From Dictyophora rubrovolvata (lineage: Eukaryota > Basidiomycota > Agaricomycetes > Phallales > Phallaceae), in assembly GCA_029959195.1 (NCBI GenBank), contig CP114124.1, positions 2,241,102-2,305,101 on the forward strand: a DNA stretch of 64,000 nt, in the 5' to 3' direction. Below are positions 11,541 through 22,637 of the stretch, piece after piece. The notes under the pieces were generated by a model, which was not told where the DNA came from, did not search any database, and worked only from the letters and a program-made list of their open reading frames with translations. A program made the translations under genes and the position numbers. Numbering within the stretch: the stretch's first letter is position 1; each line of letters opens with the position of its first letter.

Positions 11541-11707
11541 TCAAGTGATGTCAGCGAAAAGGAACTGATGCGTACTCTGTGCTGCTTCCAACGTCATGAC
11601 AGTTAACCAATTGGTAATCTTCAGTAGGGTAGGAGAGCGTTGCTCAGGTATTGATGATGAAAAAAAAGCGAAACGGCGCTGCACAGAGTGACGACACGTT
11701 ACAGTCA
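11541..11707. other. Upstream region of F-box copy 3
   Basis: Shares the motif ACAGAGTA (minus strand) with the region just upstream of F-box copy 4, where a TATATATAA box follows it. Here the TATA-like sequence is degraded (TACGCATCAG), which may mean the promoter has weakened. Confidence 0.35.
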
Positions 11708-11754
11708 CAGTTTGAATTGGATTCTTAAGCTCAAGGCCGGGGGCCCTGCATGTA
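11708..11754 (+). repeat. Direct repeat DR-left outside block A
   Basis: CAGTTTGAATTGGATTCTT, then CTCAAGGCC and GGGGCCCTGCATGTA. The same words occur in the same order and strand at 50822-50840 and 50941-50965, just outside block A'. On the right the repeat is split by about 100 bp. Confidence 0.75.
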
Positions 11755-14700
11755 GGCATAGGCGTATGAAATAGGTGACGCTTAAGAATTGTTAACCGAT
11801 TTGTTACTTGATATTCACCCTACTGAGGATGATTACGGCCGCCAGTTTATTATATATCATTTCAATGTGTGTAGCACTTTTCTACGATTACTCTCTTATA
11901 TCTATATACAAAAGAGGGTTAGGGTTAAGACCAATTTGGAACCAAAAAAAAGTAGCCCGGCTGCCCCAGAGGGGGTAAACCAGGTCAGGAAAATATTCCG
12001 ACAGTGCATGCAGTAATATACCACATACAAACCATGGACCTCGACTGAGGACATTTTGTCGCCGTGCTATGGTCAACTCCCATGGCCCACGAACACAAGT
12101 ACTTGAAAGCATTCACGCCATCAAGGTAAGTATGAAGAGAAGGAGCGTTTTGAGAGGGGCTTATATACAATTCCAGGTGTCGTGCACGGACTATGCAGAC
12201 AAGCGGTTGACGCGGTGATGCGTGCCTTTTTTTTCGGTAATTCGATATCTTCCGTTATTCATTTTTGAAGGGAATGATACATCAATTGAATGGGGTGTTG
12301 TGGATCTTCCGACAATTATAATAACTGTGAACAAAGCTATCAGACTGCTGAAGTCTATGCAGTGTATTTTCCTGTCGAAGTCGAAGTCTCATTACCGCGG
12401 CTATTAGTACTTAGTCCGGCGAACACGAGCGCTTAAAAATCTTACTTGTGGACCATACGAGAACAACGGCGGCCTTCTTCTAATTTCGACGAGTGCGAAA
12501 GCAAACAACAAAGTCACTGCAGCTGCTTCTCACCGCCCAGGACGTAATTTAGTCACTTTCGCTTTCGTCGACATGTAGGAGGGCTCGACTGTCTGCGATT
12601 TCAACAGCTTATCGTACAGTTCCCGTAAACGAGTACAAAAGGTTCCCTCATTCCGCCAGACGTTCGTCCATAACAACCGATCCTCCATGTCCGTTAGAAG
12701 CTATATGAAGACAGGCTTATGTGAATTGGTGCTAGGCAAACACATATCAAAGCTGCGGGTAGTCAATCGCATGAGCTCAAGAGGTCCAATCCTGTTCTGG
12801 GTCCCTTATCATGTGACTTCCGTCCTTTAACGCGAAGAGGGAATGTACGTGATATCTTACCTGCGATCTCTTTGAAGTAGGTCGTGACTCTGATAGCGAA
12901 CCTAGAAAATACCTTCAAGGGAATGCTCACAATTTACCCAAAGAGAAGGTAGTTGTCCACTATTTATTTAATGCCGTTTCATGTCGAATGTTTATTTTTG
13001 GTCGTCAGTTCTACCTTTAAGCAGATAGGCTCTAAAATCCCCGGAAGTATTATTGGACTCTGTCTATACGTTTGCCCAACATGCGAACAGCTCCTATTCC
13101 TACAAAAATATCTACCCCTGCTTGTTCCTAGATGGCATCATATCATCATTCGCCCTGGCTGCTACTTCTACTCATGAGACCGAGAACGCTTATAATTAAT
13201 CATCTGTACGGGCATGACATTTCTTGTGCCCGATTTCGAAGCTAAACGTGGTCCTTTCTTCTTCGTGAGATTTAGACCCAACAAGAGCCATCTTATTATC
13301 AGATGAAGGACGAAGCATTGAAAACCCTTGTTTCATCTCCAACCAGCGACATCCCGACTCAACTTTATCCTATTGCATAATCATACAAGGTACTGTTCCG
13401 CTTTTAATGTCTTTCGCGTCAGATCATTAAATCAGCTTTCTCTTCTGCATGTGAACTGTATTAGCAAGAAACTTCTTTTCTCGGACAAAAAAAACGGCGT
13501 CCATCTGATCCATCTCTTTTGCCCTTCAACGCTCATAACCCGCTCCACTCGACCAAACACGTCATTTCTTACTGTGCGCCTCGAACATTTATTATACCTC
13601 ATCTGTTTTCCTTATTTAGATAAATCCGGTACTAGACCCCTAATTTTTAACTGTGTAACTCGACGGGTTTTCTCACTGCGGAGTGACCTCTTTCGTACTT
13701 CGAGCATTCACCCCTGCCCTAAAGACATCAAGTCTGGCAACATATTCATTTTAATATGTATATGCCGTGAAACCTTTGATTTTAAAATTATGAAATTAAC
13801 AGATCCAATATGTTATGATTCAGTATATCCATCGTAGGTCTGCTCAAGTTTTCATATGTAGGAACAACATGATGACGACTGCCCTCTAGAAGTGTCAAAG
13901 ATTACTATGATCTCGCTGAGATAGCTTTGAAACAATCAATTCACATATGGTTATTAAGTGCTTGAACACACCGTGCTCACCCTGGCCGCACCCCCAGATC
14001 GCGCAACACAGGCGTAATACTCGGGATATCTCAGAGCTTTCATCCGATTTTTTTGGGTATCTCGGTCAGGAACACGGCAATAACAACACTATCTCACTCC
14101 CTTTTATGAGCTCAAAATATACTCTAAACAATTTCTTAAGGCTCTCAACACTGACTCTTCAAAGCTCATAGCAGATGTCAAGCAGGTAAGACAGCCTACA
14201 ATCTCTGTTTAGAACTGCGTTCAGCGATATAACAACAGACAACTTCCGACGTCACTGTAAGACAAAATGAAATGTTAATAAATCTAATGTCTAAAAAGCT
14301 AATTAATCACACCCATCCTTGGAAAAGTCGACCGGTCTCCTCGGCGAAGCCGACGCTGAAAATCTTCTTAGCCAAGAAGTTGGCCCAGCCACTGAAAGTC
14401 TTATCAGCTTACTCAGCTTGTTTGTCACTCAGAAACCGGCCTTCGAACAACTATCTGCTGAGGTTCCTGATCTTATTCAAGACACCGAAGAGACCCTCGA
14501 CCAATTTGCTGTGATTGCTCAGGTTAGAAACTCAAATTTAAAGTATTGGTCCCCATTGGCTGACCACTGTTTTGGGATTTCACCAGGATCTTAATGCGGC
14601 GCTCGGTTCGAACAACCCGGTATGTTTTGAATTGCTAAATGCTCGTATTTTTCCTTCTTATTAGATTACGCTAATACACGAAACAGCCTGACGTGGTCTC

Positions 14701-14905
14701 TCAGGGTGCTGGTCTGTCATCTTCTCTTGCGGTTGCATTAGAGACTGCGATTGCTGCTTTTTCTGATTGAGAGTGGAATTAATTAAGCAGAGCCGGTCGT
14801 GGCTCAATCTTTATATTTGTTAAACAGTGTTTTCTCTAGATGTGAGAGTATGAAGTACACTTGGTTACATCGTTCTGCATTACACGGCGTCTCAGAAATA
14901 CATCG
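11749..14905 (+). repeat. Inverted duplicate block A (partner A' at 47.27-50.78 kb)
   Basis: This block reads forward and matches the reverse complement of about 47270-50784. Matching anchors: the outer edge (GTAGGCATAGGCGTA at 11752 against its complement at about 50768), the stretch GGTGACGCTTAAGAATTGTTAACC, a (TTAGGG)2-like word near 11915, GTACTTGAAAGCATTCACGCCATCAA near 12100 (only partly quoted here), a CEQLLFLQ-coding stretch near 13085, and the HsbA exons. Before HsbA (11.8-13.9 kb) both copies hold coding-like scraps that I do not recognise, for example SSRKRVQKVPSFRQTFVHNN near 12623, but frames are not kept the same way in the two copies, so I call no gene there. Confidence 0.8.
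14142..14770 (+). pseudogene. HsbA-like gene copy lacking its signal-peptide exons
   Basis: Sister of the whole gene at 47413-48345. Exons matching 3 to 7 are present: ALNTDSSKLIADVKQ at 14142-14186, the core TGLLGEADAENLLSQE ... FVTQKPAFEQLSAEVPDLI at about 14330-14522, DLNAALGSNNP and the last exon ending at TGA 14770. Exons 1 and 2 with the signal peptide are missing: the upstream DNA that lies about 470 bp away in the other copy is joined here almost directly to the exon 3 acceptor. Without a start and signal peptide the product cannot be secreted, so this is scored as a pseudogene. The remaining exons look little damaged, which suggests a fairly recent loss. Confidence 0.8.
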
Positions 14906-15686
14906 AAGATGACAGCAGAATCATTGTACTTTATCCCTTTAAATGATGCTGACTTTGAAGTCAAAATTTCATTGGATCTGTCAATTCGTTGTTTGGGGGA
15001 GTTTAATATTTAATAGTTGCCGTTTTACCCTTATCCTTATTTCCTTGCCCCATCGGCGATCGCCGTCAAGAGCATCTCGCAGACACTCACCCTCAAAACC
15101 CCTTATTTCCATCCCCTTCCTACAAATCCGCTTTTTCTTGCAAGCTCAAGCCCGCGTCACTCTTCGCTGTGATAACCTAAGGAATTGACCCAAAAAGCAC
15201 AGGCGACTTTCTAACAATCTCATCTTTATATCCCCCGTAGTATAATCAACAGGAGTCTTATTCGTCAAATATTCTGAGATCAAAACGGTGTTTTTTTTTC
15301 ATTTTGTAAAATAATAGTCAACATGGCTGAAAGGATTCTATCTTCGACTAGATCCGAATTCCAGTCAGGTCGACAACCTACTCTCACGGCGTTGCATCCT
15401 TAAAGCTGATACACACTGTATATAGTTAAAAATATATACAGCTGTTGGTAGGAAATGTCACGCCCGCATAGATGACATTGTTTGTTGAGTGCGTGCTCAG
15501 AATTGTCAACGCAACTTCTAAGCTGACAGGGTTCATTTCAGCTTTCCAAAGCTGGTAAACATACAAAACAAATGTCTTCCAAGGACCACTACATTTGAGG
15601 TTGCATGTAAGAGATTGTGGTCATATTATCCCCACGTATCGATTCCACACCAAGGTTGGTTATTAACTAACCTCCTTTCTGCCAAG
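14906..15686. other. Intergenic, no gene seen
   Basis: AT-rich sequence between block A and F-box copy 4. A frame at 14943-15188 has no recognisable motif. Nothing else supported. Confidence 0.4.
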
Positions 15687-16811
15687 CTACATTAGGTTTA
15701 TAATCCCAAATAAACCAATTTCGATTTCTGGGACATTAGGATCTTCTTCCACAGATGCTCGTAGACAGATGAAACCTCGCCGGGACCAACCCCGGTCCGC
15801 ACGCCAGCTTTTGAACCTAGGATATGCATCCCGAAGTCTTACTACGGCCGCTTCATCATTCAATTGAACGAACTCAAACCACAGTGAAGTCAAACTGGGA
15901 AATAATACGGTTGGTCTTGTCATTTGGTTCAGTAAGTCTGAGTAATCGCGACTTAGCGAACCCCGCAATATGAACGTTTTCAAGTTAGGAGCATCGAGAC
16001 GAGACACCAGCGTCAAACAGTCATCTAGCCCCATGACTGACAACTGCAATTTTTCTAAAGAATTCAATATGCAAATCCCCAGAACGGCCAGTCCTTCAGT
16101 TGGTTGCGATAGCCGGACATTTTCTACGTTTAGCCTGCGTAATGATGGCGAATTCTTGATGAAGGTCCAAAAATCTTTCCAGCCTAGTTTTAGCTTATCG
16201 GGATAATAGACAAGGTCGAATTCGACTAAATTCTTGAAATTTAATTGGGACAACGATATGGGAGTTGCCTGCAGCCGTAATTTGTTTAAATTGTTCATTT
16301 CGCTCCCCAAAAAAGTGAATGGACCAGGGGGATCAACTGCACGAGAGTCAAACTTTTGTATCAACTCCAACACTGTCATTTGAGGTGCTGGTCGGTCAAG
16401 ATATCCCATGGCAATGTTCATCAATTCGCCAGAACTAAGAATCGCTGTAAACCGTTTTAGCCGAGACATGTTGGCTTGGACAAGAGCCATGACGTCCGCA
16501 ACTTCGGCAGAGGTTATGTTTGAGTGTAAACAGTCTAAAAAAATAGTGAAAGGCGAGGTACCCGAACGTTCAAGGCACGCATTGGTGTAATTCAATTGAG
16601 AGGATGTGTGGCTTTGGACACGAATGACTGTCCATAGAGTGGAGGTTCTAATGGCAACGTTTCGAAAATTTTTGCATACGTGTGATATCGTGATCCTGAA
16701 GGTGAAAATTCCACCTCGAGCTCGGTAGAACTTGATTGAATCGATAGCTGTTGCGACTTCTTCTTCATGAACTAATTGGAACACATAAGACAGGATTTCG
16801 GGAGGAGCCAT
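15687..16811 (-). CDS. F-box-like/LRR-type protein, copy 4
   Basis: Single exon; 374 aa from the first in-frame ATG (MAPPEILSYVFQLVHEEEVA). The open frame goes on upstream to about 16960 and encodes a coiled-coil-like stretch (SLNERLSQVEGQVSTLQEEF) similar to the one before copy 3, without an in-frame ATG. F-box-like core PPEILSYVFQLV ... RITISHVCKNFRNVAIRTSTLWTVI, then leucine-rich units (LNKLRLQATPISLSQLNF, SLRRLNVENVRLSQ, NLKTFILRGSLS). A TATATATA box at 16998-17006 fits a promoter for a message that begins with the coiled-coil region. Target unknown. Confidence 0.77.
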   Translation of the reverse strand: MAPPEILSYVFQLVHEEEVATAIDSIKFYRARGGIFTFRITISHVCKNFRNVAIRTSTLWTVIRVQSHTSSQLNYTNACLERSGTSPFTIFLDCLHSNITSAEVADVMALVQANMSRLKRFTAILSSGELMNIAMGYLDRPAPQMTVLELIQKFDSRAVDPPGPFTFLGSEMNNLNKLRLQATPISLSQLNFKNLVEFDLVYYPDKLKLGWKDFWTFIKNSPSLRRLNVENVRLSQPTEGLAVLGICILNSLEKLQLSVMGLDDCLTLVSRLDAPNLKTFILRGSLSRDYSDLLNQMTRPTVLFPSLTSLWFEFVQLNDEAAVVRLRDAYPRFKSWRADRGWSRRGFICLRASVEEDPNVPEIEIGLFGIINLM

Positions 16812-16997
16812 CCAAATGGGGGATAATTGGCACAGCAAGTTCGCTTTTGTGCCTTTGATTCGTTCGAACTCTTCTTGCAACGTAGATACTTGGCCCTCTA
16901 CTTGAGAGAGTCTCTCGTTCAGTGATTGGACTGCATCGCATGCAACGATTTCTGAAGAGTCAAGTGAATTGGCAAATCCATAAAGGAAAGAAATACT

Positions 16998-17006
16998 TTA
17001 TATATA
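16998..17006 (-). promoter_or_regulatory. TATA box of F-box copy 4
   Basis: GTATATATAAA on the minus strand, about 190 bp before the first in-frame ATG and about 40 bp before the start of the open coiled-coil frame. Confidence 0.45.
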
Positions 17007-17839
17007 CTCTGTGCTCGAGTTAGCATTATCAGGTCGTTGTGACTGCTTACGAGGTATTAATCGAACCGGGACTGGTGGCAGAAAAAGAACAAGACCAGAG
17101 CTGACTACCGCCCGTGATCGGGTGGGTGATGTCACTGGTCAGCTCTTCGATACTTAGTAAGCGGCTGAGCATCGGCAGCACCACCCACTTGGCGCAGCCC
17201 CTGCAACATTTCAAAAATTATGAAGTTATTGACGATGATTGTGTAGCTTCAGGTAAGTCTGCCTCGTGTCGCATTGCAGTATGATTGTTCTTCCGGGATG
17301 ATGTTATTTATTGAGCATTCTCTTGGACCCTTTCAACGAAAGTTGATGAAATGGTGTCCCAATATCATCTCAATAAAGGGAAAATATGGCCGTGTAGACG
17401 CTATGGGTATCCTCGATTGGATGCATTTCCCAGCCTTCCAAGTCTCCAAGCTGATAGTTGTGGATAACATCTGGGCTGCGCCTCGATAGTAGCGGACATA
17501 CTGGCAAAAATGCGATATCAATGGTCTTGTATAAGAATAAAAGTTGATTTCGTCCTAGTAGAGTAGGGTAGAGTGCTAGTGCTAACAGGCTTTCTATTCG
17601 CGTCTCGCGATTCGACGTTCGGAATCAACTGATCACATGGAGTAAAAAGAGAACACGTCATAAAACCGGTCGGCTTCAGCCTTTCCCAAGCTAGTCTGAT
17701 CGAGGCCTTTCATCGATTGATATTCAGTAGTTAATCATTGAACAAGATGTGGGTTTTTTTCGTCTTTAATGTCTCATGTTCGTCACGATTCTAACGTTCG
17801 TTTTTTTCCTGGGTTAAACAAATAACACATATAAAAGCA
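17007..17839. other. Intergenic, no gene seen
   Basis: Region between the divergent F-box copy 4 and the decayed M20 gene. A frame at 17274-17489 has no motif that I recognise. CGATTCGACGTT-type GC-richer patches near 17600 show no repeat structure. Confidence 0.4.
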
Positions 17840-19851
17840 ATGATGTCCATTGACAGCAACCTCGACACATTCCGACCCGAAGTTCTAAAAATGATTGAAG
17901 ACGAGATCAATAAATACAAAAAAGATCTTACCGATCTCAGTCTGAAGATCCATGGTAAGTCAAATCACCTAATCCTTGTCAGATTCCTAACGCGCACCTC
18001 GAAAGATCACCCTGCCAGTGAACTCAAATTTGAAGAGTGGGCCAGTCAGTACAAACTTCTTGTCTGTCATAAAGAAAGCTGAAATATCAACTCCGATACG
18101 GATCCTCAAAGTTACGCTCACGACACATTAACATCTTTTATGGAACCTCAGGGCTTCGAAGTAACGCAACACTATCTGGGTTTGTCAACTGCTTGGAAAG
18201 CAACATACACCCACGGCACGGGTCCTAAACGTGGGCGAGTTTTGGGTGTAAACTCTAAGATGGATGCTCTTCCTGGTACTGGACATGCTTGTTGGCATAA
18301 TTTGGTGAGAATTTATTTGTGCTTGTCCGTCTATTTCGTGTGGTCCTGAATACGATCTGGCTAGATCGCAATCGTTGGTGTTGGAATAAGTCTAGCTGTC
18401 AGAGCTGCGATGCTGAACCATAACGTTGAAGGGAAGATTGTTCTTCTTGGGACTCCGGGTATGTTGCGTTTTTACGTCTTGTGTTTCTATATACATACAT
18501 GCTCATTTGTGTTTCCCTTTTCTCTCAAGCTGAAGAAACAGGTGCAGGAAAAGTAATTTTGATTGAGTGTGGTGGTTATCAAGATATGGATGTATGTCTA
18601 ATGTAAGTTCCCCTGACTTAATACCAAGCTTACACCTAAACCATATTTCGCTCCTCAAGGGCACATCCTGTAGGGGGAAATCTTCATACAGCCGGAACAG
18701 GACCTAGTAGGGCATTTCAAACGCTGACGGTCGAATATGGGGGACATCCGTACGTGCCTGAGATATTTATACACAGTTTTCCAACCTGATTTCTATCTCG
18801 ACTAGCGCACACGCCTCAGCGGCTCCATGGGAAGGTCAAAACGCTCTAGACGCCGCTTTCATAGCTTACGGAAGTATTTCGGCTCTTCGACAGCAGATCA
18901 AACCAACGCACCGGGTCCATGGGATTGTGGAGGGAAAAGATTGGGCACCGAATAGTAGGTCGATTCGTCGAAAGTTTCGGAAGAGCAGTGCCTGACTTTT
19001 CTGTGCCACGCTAAGTTATACCGGATTACGCCAAAATGACGTGGATGGTTCGTGCGCCCACAATTAAAGAATTCAAGGTCTTGAGAGAAAGGGTTGTCAA
19101 GTGTCTAGAGTAAATTGAGATTTACTTCTTCAATGTATTTTTTTGTTCACTTTTTCTAAGGGCTGCTGCACTTGCAACCGATACGAAAGCTAAAATCGAA
19201 TATGCAGAGCTGCAGTATTATTTAGCACAAAACTAAGCCCTAGGTACGTACGCGGCGCGTGAAATGACCCCTTCTCTCTCTAAAGATGTCCTACACAGCT
19301 AGAGATTTTTCGGAGGTAGCGTCTAAACGATATGGAATCAAGGTTAGTTCGGGAGCTGAAGGCGCAATGGGGGGAAGTACCGATTTCGTGAGATTGTTTA
19401 ATCAAGATGACCGGATTCCATAAAGTAATGTTGGTGAATAGGGAAATGTAATTTACAGTAAGTCTCCTAACAGCCTATTTTTTTTTCTGTTAACAGAACT
19501 TTACAGCTTTACCCGCCTTACACCCTTCCTGCGGTACGTCCCAGTCGCAACTGCAATTTTTTTCTCTCTCACCAGCATAATAATTATCCTAGCCATACCA
19601 ACTCAACCCAACGGTGGGAATCATACCGCCCAATTTATAGAATCTGCACGAGCACAAGAAGCGCACGATGCCACGTTCAACATCATCAACATACTTGCGC
19701 CGAATGGGGTCATAGTTCTGGACGATGAGAAGTTTTGCAATGAGGTACCTTTTAACAAGGTTTTTTTTACACCGATAATGATAGTTGATTTGATGCACAG
19801 GTTCGCGCGTCGTTTGAAGAGACCATGAAAGTTATGAGAGATGATGCTTAG
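17840..19851 (+). pseudogene. Decayed M20 (PM20D2-like) amidohydrolase, copy B
   Basis: Matches the whole gene at 33964-35982 exon by exon in inverted orientation. Preserved: start ATG and RPEVLKMIEDEINKYKKDL; exon with [43 protein letters not shown]; the GNVIY exon; and the final ATGATGCTTAG. Damage seen: the metal-site motif GHACGHN reads GHACWHN (near 18290); the exon around 19150-19240 has CAA changed to TAA (AQN-stop, near 19234); the short second exon has an insertion that upsets the phase. Most other splice sites still look usable, so decay is recent or partial. Pseudogene is the best reading; a truncated product remains possible. Confidence 0.8.
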
Positions 19852-21041
19852 TAGGCCGTAGGTGTAGCACTTTTCGTATATCATGCTATCAATATTTTCC
19901 AAATTTTTAGATAATAGTACATTCTTTCCTAACGAGCATATGTACTCAAGTTACTACACGCAGGGTTCATATCAAGCCGTGTTTTCGAGCATTCGTGGAT
20001 TCATGGCCTGCGCCGAACTTCAGGTTTACCAAACCACTACGATGAGGGTAATTGACTGCCAATACCCGGGGTTCTAGAAGTCACCACAAGGTCCAATTTC
20101 GACTCTATATTTGCGCCTGTATCCACTTTGGATCATAGCTTGGCTGCACCTGGAGCCTGAGCAGGTGACTACGTGGCCATAGGTACTCAAGGATGTCTGA
20201 TAGAAGGGAGCGCTTACGCATGAGTTAGTGTGGATCCAAGGTGAAAGAACGCCCCGGTTTTCTCGGTCGTGGCATACTATGAACCACGTAGCATTAACCC
20301 CAGTTAGCTCAAATCAACGGACCAGTCAAAACAGCCTAAGGTGAATCGGTTTGGCCGTGAAGATGAATACGTAAATCTAAACCGGGAGAATGGTTTTTCC
20401 AAAAGCGTGTCCATATCGTAGCGGTGGTTAGCACAGGAAAGGAAACAATCGTGATCTCAACGATCTCGCCTTTGTTCAAAGCTTGCCCGTAATATCATCG
20501 CAGCAGTCATTGACTCATTGAATTTGAACTGGAGAAGTGCCCACTGTGAACTGGCGAAGTTTAATACCATCAGGGCCTACATTCTCATTTGCAATACCAA
20601 TGCTTTGTCTGGTAATGACAAAGTTTGTGTTGGAATATACGGGGATATAATGGGTTAGACTCGGAGGAATATAAATAGTGTGGTTTGGGGCACAGACACA
20701 AGACATAGACACATAGCAATAAAAAAATTTTTATAACTTATAAAACAATCCCGATCGTCATTAACCTACACGCACTGTGGGGGGATTTGTATTCTAAAAG
20801 ACTGTTTGGAATAGACAGCGCCGTCGAGCTTCGTGAAAGAAGCGACACGTAAGAAACACCATAACGTTTTACGAAACACAAGTACTCACCAGTGATTACA
20901 GTCTAAACATTCATTGAAATCATTGTCGAGGTTGTCAGCGAGATTAAAGCCATCATATTGGATTCAATTTACTCACAGACAGACAGAAGCACTGGTCGGG
21001 ATGCTTTGAGAGGTGTAGTTGGGGTCGCTAACGCTTCTAAA
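19852..21041. other. Intergenic, no gene seen
   Basis: Edge of block B followed by AT-rich DNA. Short frames only, for example 20515-20712, without known motifs. Confidence 0.4.
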
Positions 21042-21266
21042 TTAACTTCGGTATACCGGAGGGGTGATTTCGGGACTGGCGGTGGTGGTGGTCTCCATCC
21101 GCCCTGGAAGCAACTTCGGTAGGAAAATGATCTTTTCGGGCCTGACGTTGCGTCCACGTAGATCTGCTTGTAGAGTGAAAGCGTACGCATCGGAGTGCAT
21201 GAAAGCGATTCCGGCGGCGAGGATGAGGGGGAATAATTGGAAACGCATATTGGCACGAAAAGGCAA
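21042..21266 (-). CDS. Possible small secreted protein
   Basis: A 74-aa frame beginning MPFRANMRFQLFPLILAAG, followed by IAFMHSDAYAF. Residues about 7-29 form a good signal peptide with a likely cleavage after AYA. The mature part is short, about 45 residues, rich in Arg, Pro and Thr, without cysteines, and unlike any family I know. A second ATG at 21248 gives a cleaner signal peptide. Upstream DNA has GGGTGAAT repeats (about 21288-21316). It could be a chance frame; the signal-peptide character is the only support. Confidence 0.35.
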   Translation of the reverse strand: MPFRANMRFQLFPLILAAGIAFMHSDAYAFTLQADLRGRNVRPEKIIFLPKLLPGRMETTTTASPEITPPVYRS

Positions 21267-22333
21267 GAGGCGGTTGAGATTTGGATGATGGGTGAATGGG
21301 TGAATGGGTGAATGGGGGATAGCGAAGCAAGTCGTGTTTGGGTGTCAATAAATAGTGGAGGAACTTCGGTAGGGCCAAAGAAAGAAAGAACACAGATATT
21401 GAGATTGAAGAGAATAAATGCTATCGTCTTGACATTTCGTACACGTTCAGGGCCAAGCGCCGGGTCGGTCGTGGCCTAGTATGCGAAGGGTTTGATGGGC
21501 CAAGTTCAAGCCAAGTTTGCAGGGTTGACCGACAATCCCTTCCAATTTTGCGAGTTATATAATCCCATGAAGTCAGACATTCAATGTCTGAATGCCATAT
21601 TTCGTTTAGAACATGAAACTATTCTCTAGATCCTAAGCACATGTACATACTTTAGCAGTTCACAAGTGCCAGCGACGATCTAACCCGGAGTTCAGGTTAA
21701 TGAATATATATGTAGGGCTTTTGAGTAGGGATTTCATGTTTTCCTGGAACAAGGGCTAATCGGTTCCGTGATGTGATTGCATAGCCGCAATGACAGTCGC
21801 AATCCTGCGCTTTCTGGTGTCTGTGCCGCTCCAGTATGGGGAGACCTATATTTCTTATCAATTGAAAAGGTCTACGACGCAAGTACAAAGTACAAAAAAT
21901 CATAACAGCGTAAAGGTTTCGAGTGTAGGAAGTGATACTACCAGTTCACGAGAGAACCTGGCCAAACTAATAAACACAAAATCGTGTCCTTTGCAATATT
22001 GAGCTGTTTGGCCAGACCATTCTTTCATCACGAGACAACCAAGTAATAATATGAGTTGCCATAACCAAAATGATGCACATGGTCAATATATTCATTCCGC
22101 GTAACATAGTCTCGAAATCACCTCACGACCCATGTTAATAGCCAAATTTCACCAAATAAAAATTCCACGTATGTAATTTGCCTGTATACTGTCGCAATAA
22201 GGACTCTGACTGCACAAAGTACAGTACGGATTCTGCACTGAACCCCCCGTGAAAACCCGTACGGTATACGCCGACCCCTATACAGTAATTCGCGCATTCC
22301 ATCCCGACAGTCCTGAGCATCCCAGAAGTAGGT

Positions 22334-22372
22334 ATTCAACTGTTGAGTTACAGTCACACTGTGACTGCGTCA
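22334..22372. repeat. CAGTCACA palindrome cluster
   Basis: CAGTCACACTGTGACTG is a perfect 8-base palindrome around one C, and is followed at once by GCGTCACAGTG, a second partial copy of one arm. Confidence 0.7.
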
Positions 22373-22410
22373 CAGTGTATATAGTTACATACGCGCACCG
22401 CGCCTATTTC

Positions 22411-22549
22411 CTCACTCGTGTTGAGTACACGTAGTGAGGTACGTTCCTTTTATAGTTTAGCTTTTCTTTCTATTATTAATTACTGTACCTAGCAATATTC
22501 TTTAGGTACGCTAATATTCTATCACTCGTGTTGAGTACACGTAGTGAGC
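22411..22549. repeat. Twin 26-bp hairpin repeats
   Basis: TCACTCGTGTTGAGTACACG followed by TAGTGA occurs at about 22413-22438 and again at about 22522-22547, roughly 108 bp apart in the same direction. Each unit folds back (CACT-CGTGT against ACACG-T-AGTG) around TGAGT. The DNA between them also repeats AGCAATATTCTTTA. Confidence 0.7.
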
Positions 22550-22563
22550 AATATTCTTTATCA

Positions 22564-22637
22564 ACCTGATCAGTCTTCAGGCCCCGTTAGGAGGGCCCAC
22601 TAGGACCTGACGGAGCCTGAAGACCGGATCAGGTCAG
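22564..22637. repeat. Long imperfect foldback hairpin
   Basis: Left arm about 22565-22590 (ACCTGATCAGTCTTCAGGCC ...), right arm about 22604-22634 (CTGACGGAGCCTGAAGACCG ...), loop around GGGCCCAC. The arms pair over about 25 bases with few mismatches. Such a structure fits a small foldback DNA element or a strong RNA hairpin; no ORF is inside. Confidence 0.7.

Noticed and set aside
11911-11925. Telomere-like (TTAGGG)2 word, mirrored near 50614
   Set aside because: Only two units and part of the duplicated block; not enough for an interstitial telomere.
13328-13837. A 169-aa open frame on the plus strand in block A
   Set aside because: The matching part of block A' does not keep the frame, and the sequence has no motif; it is a chance frame in duplicated non-coding DNA.
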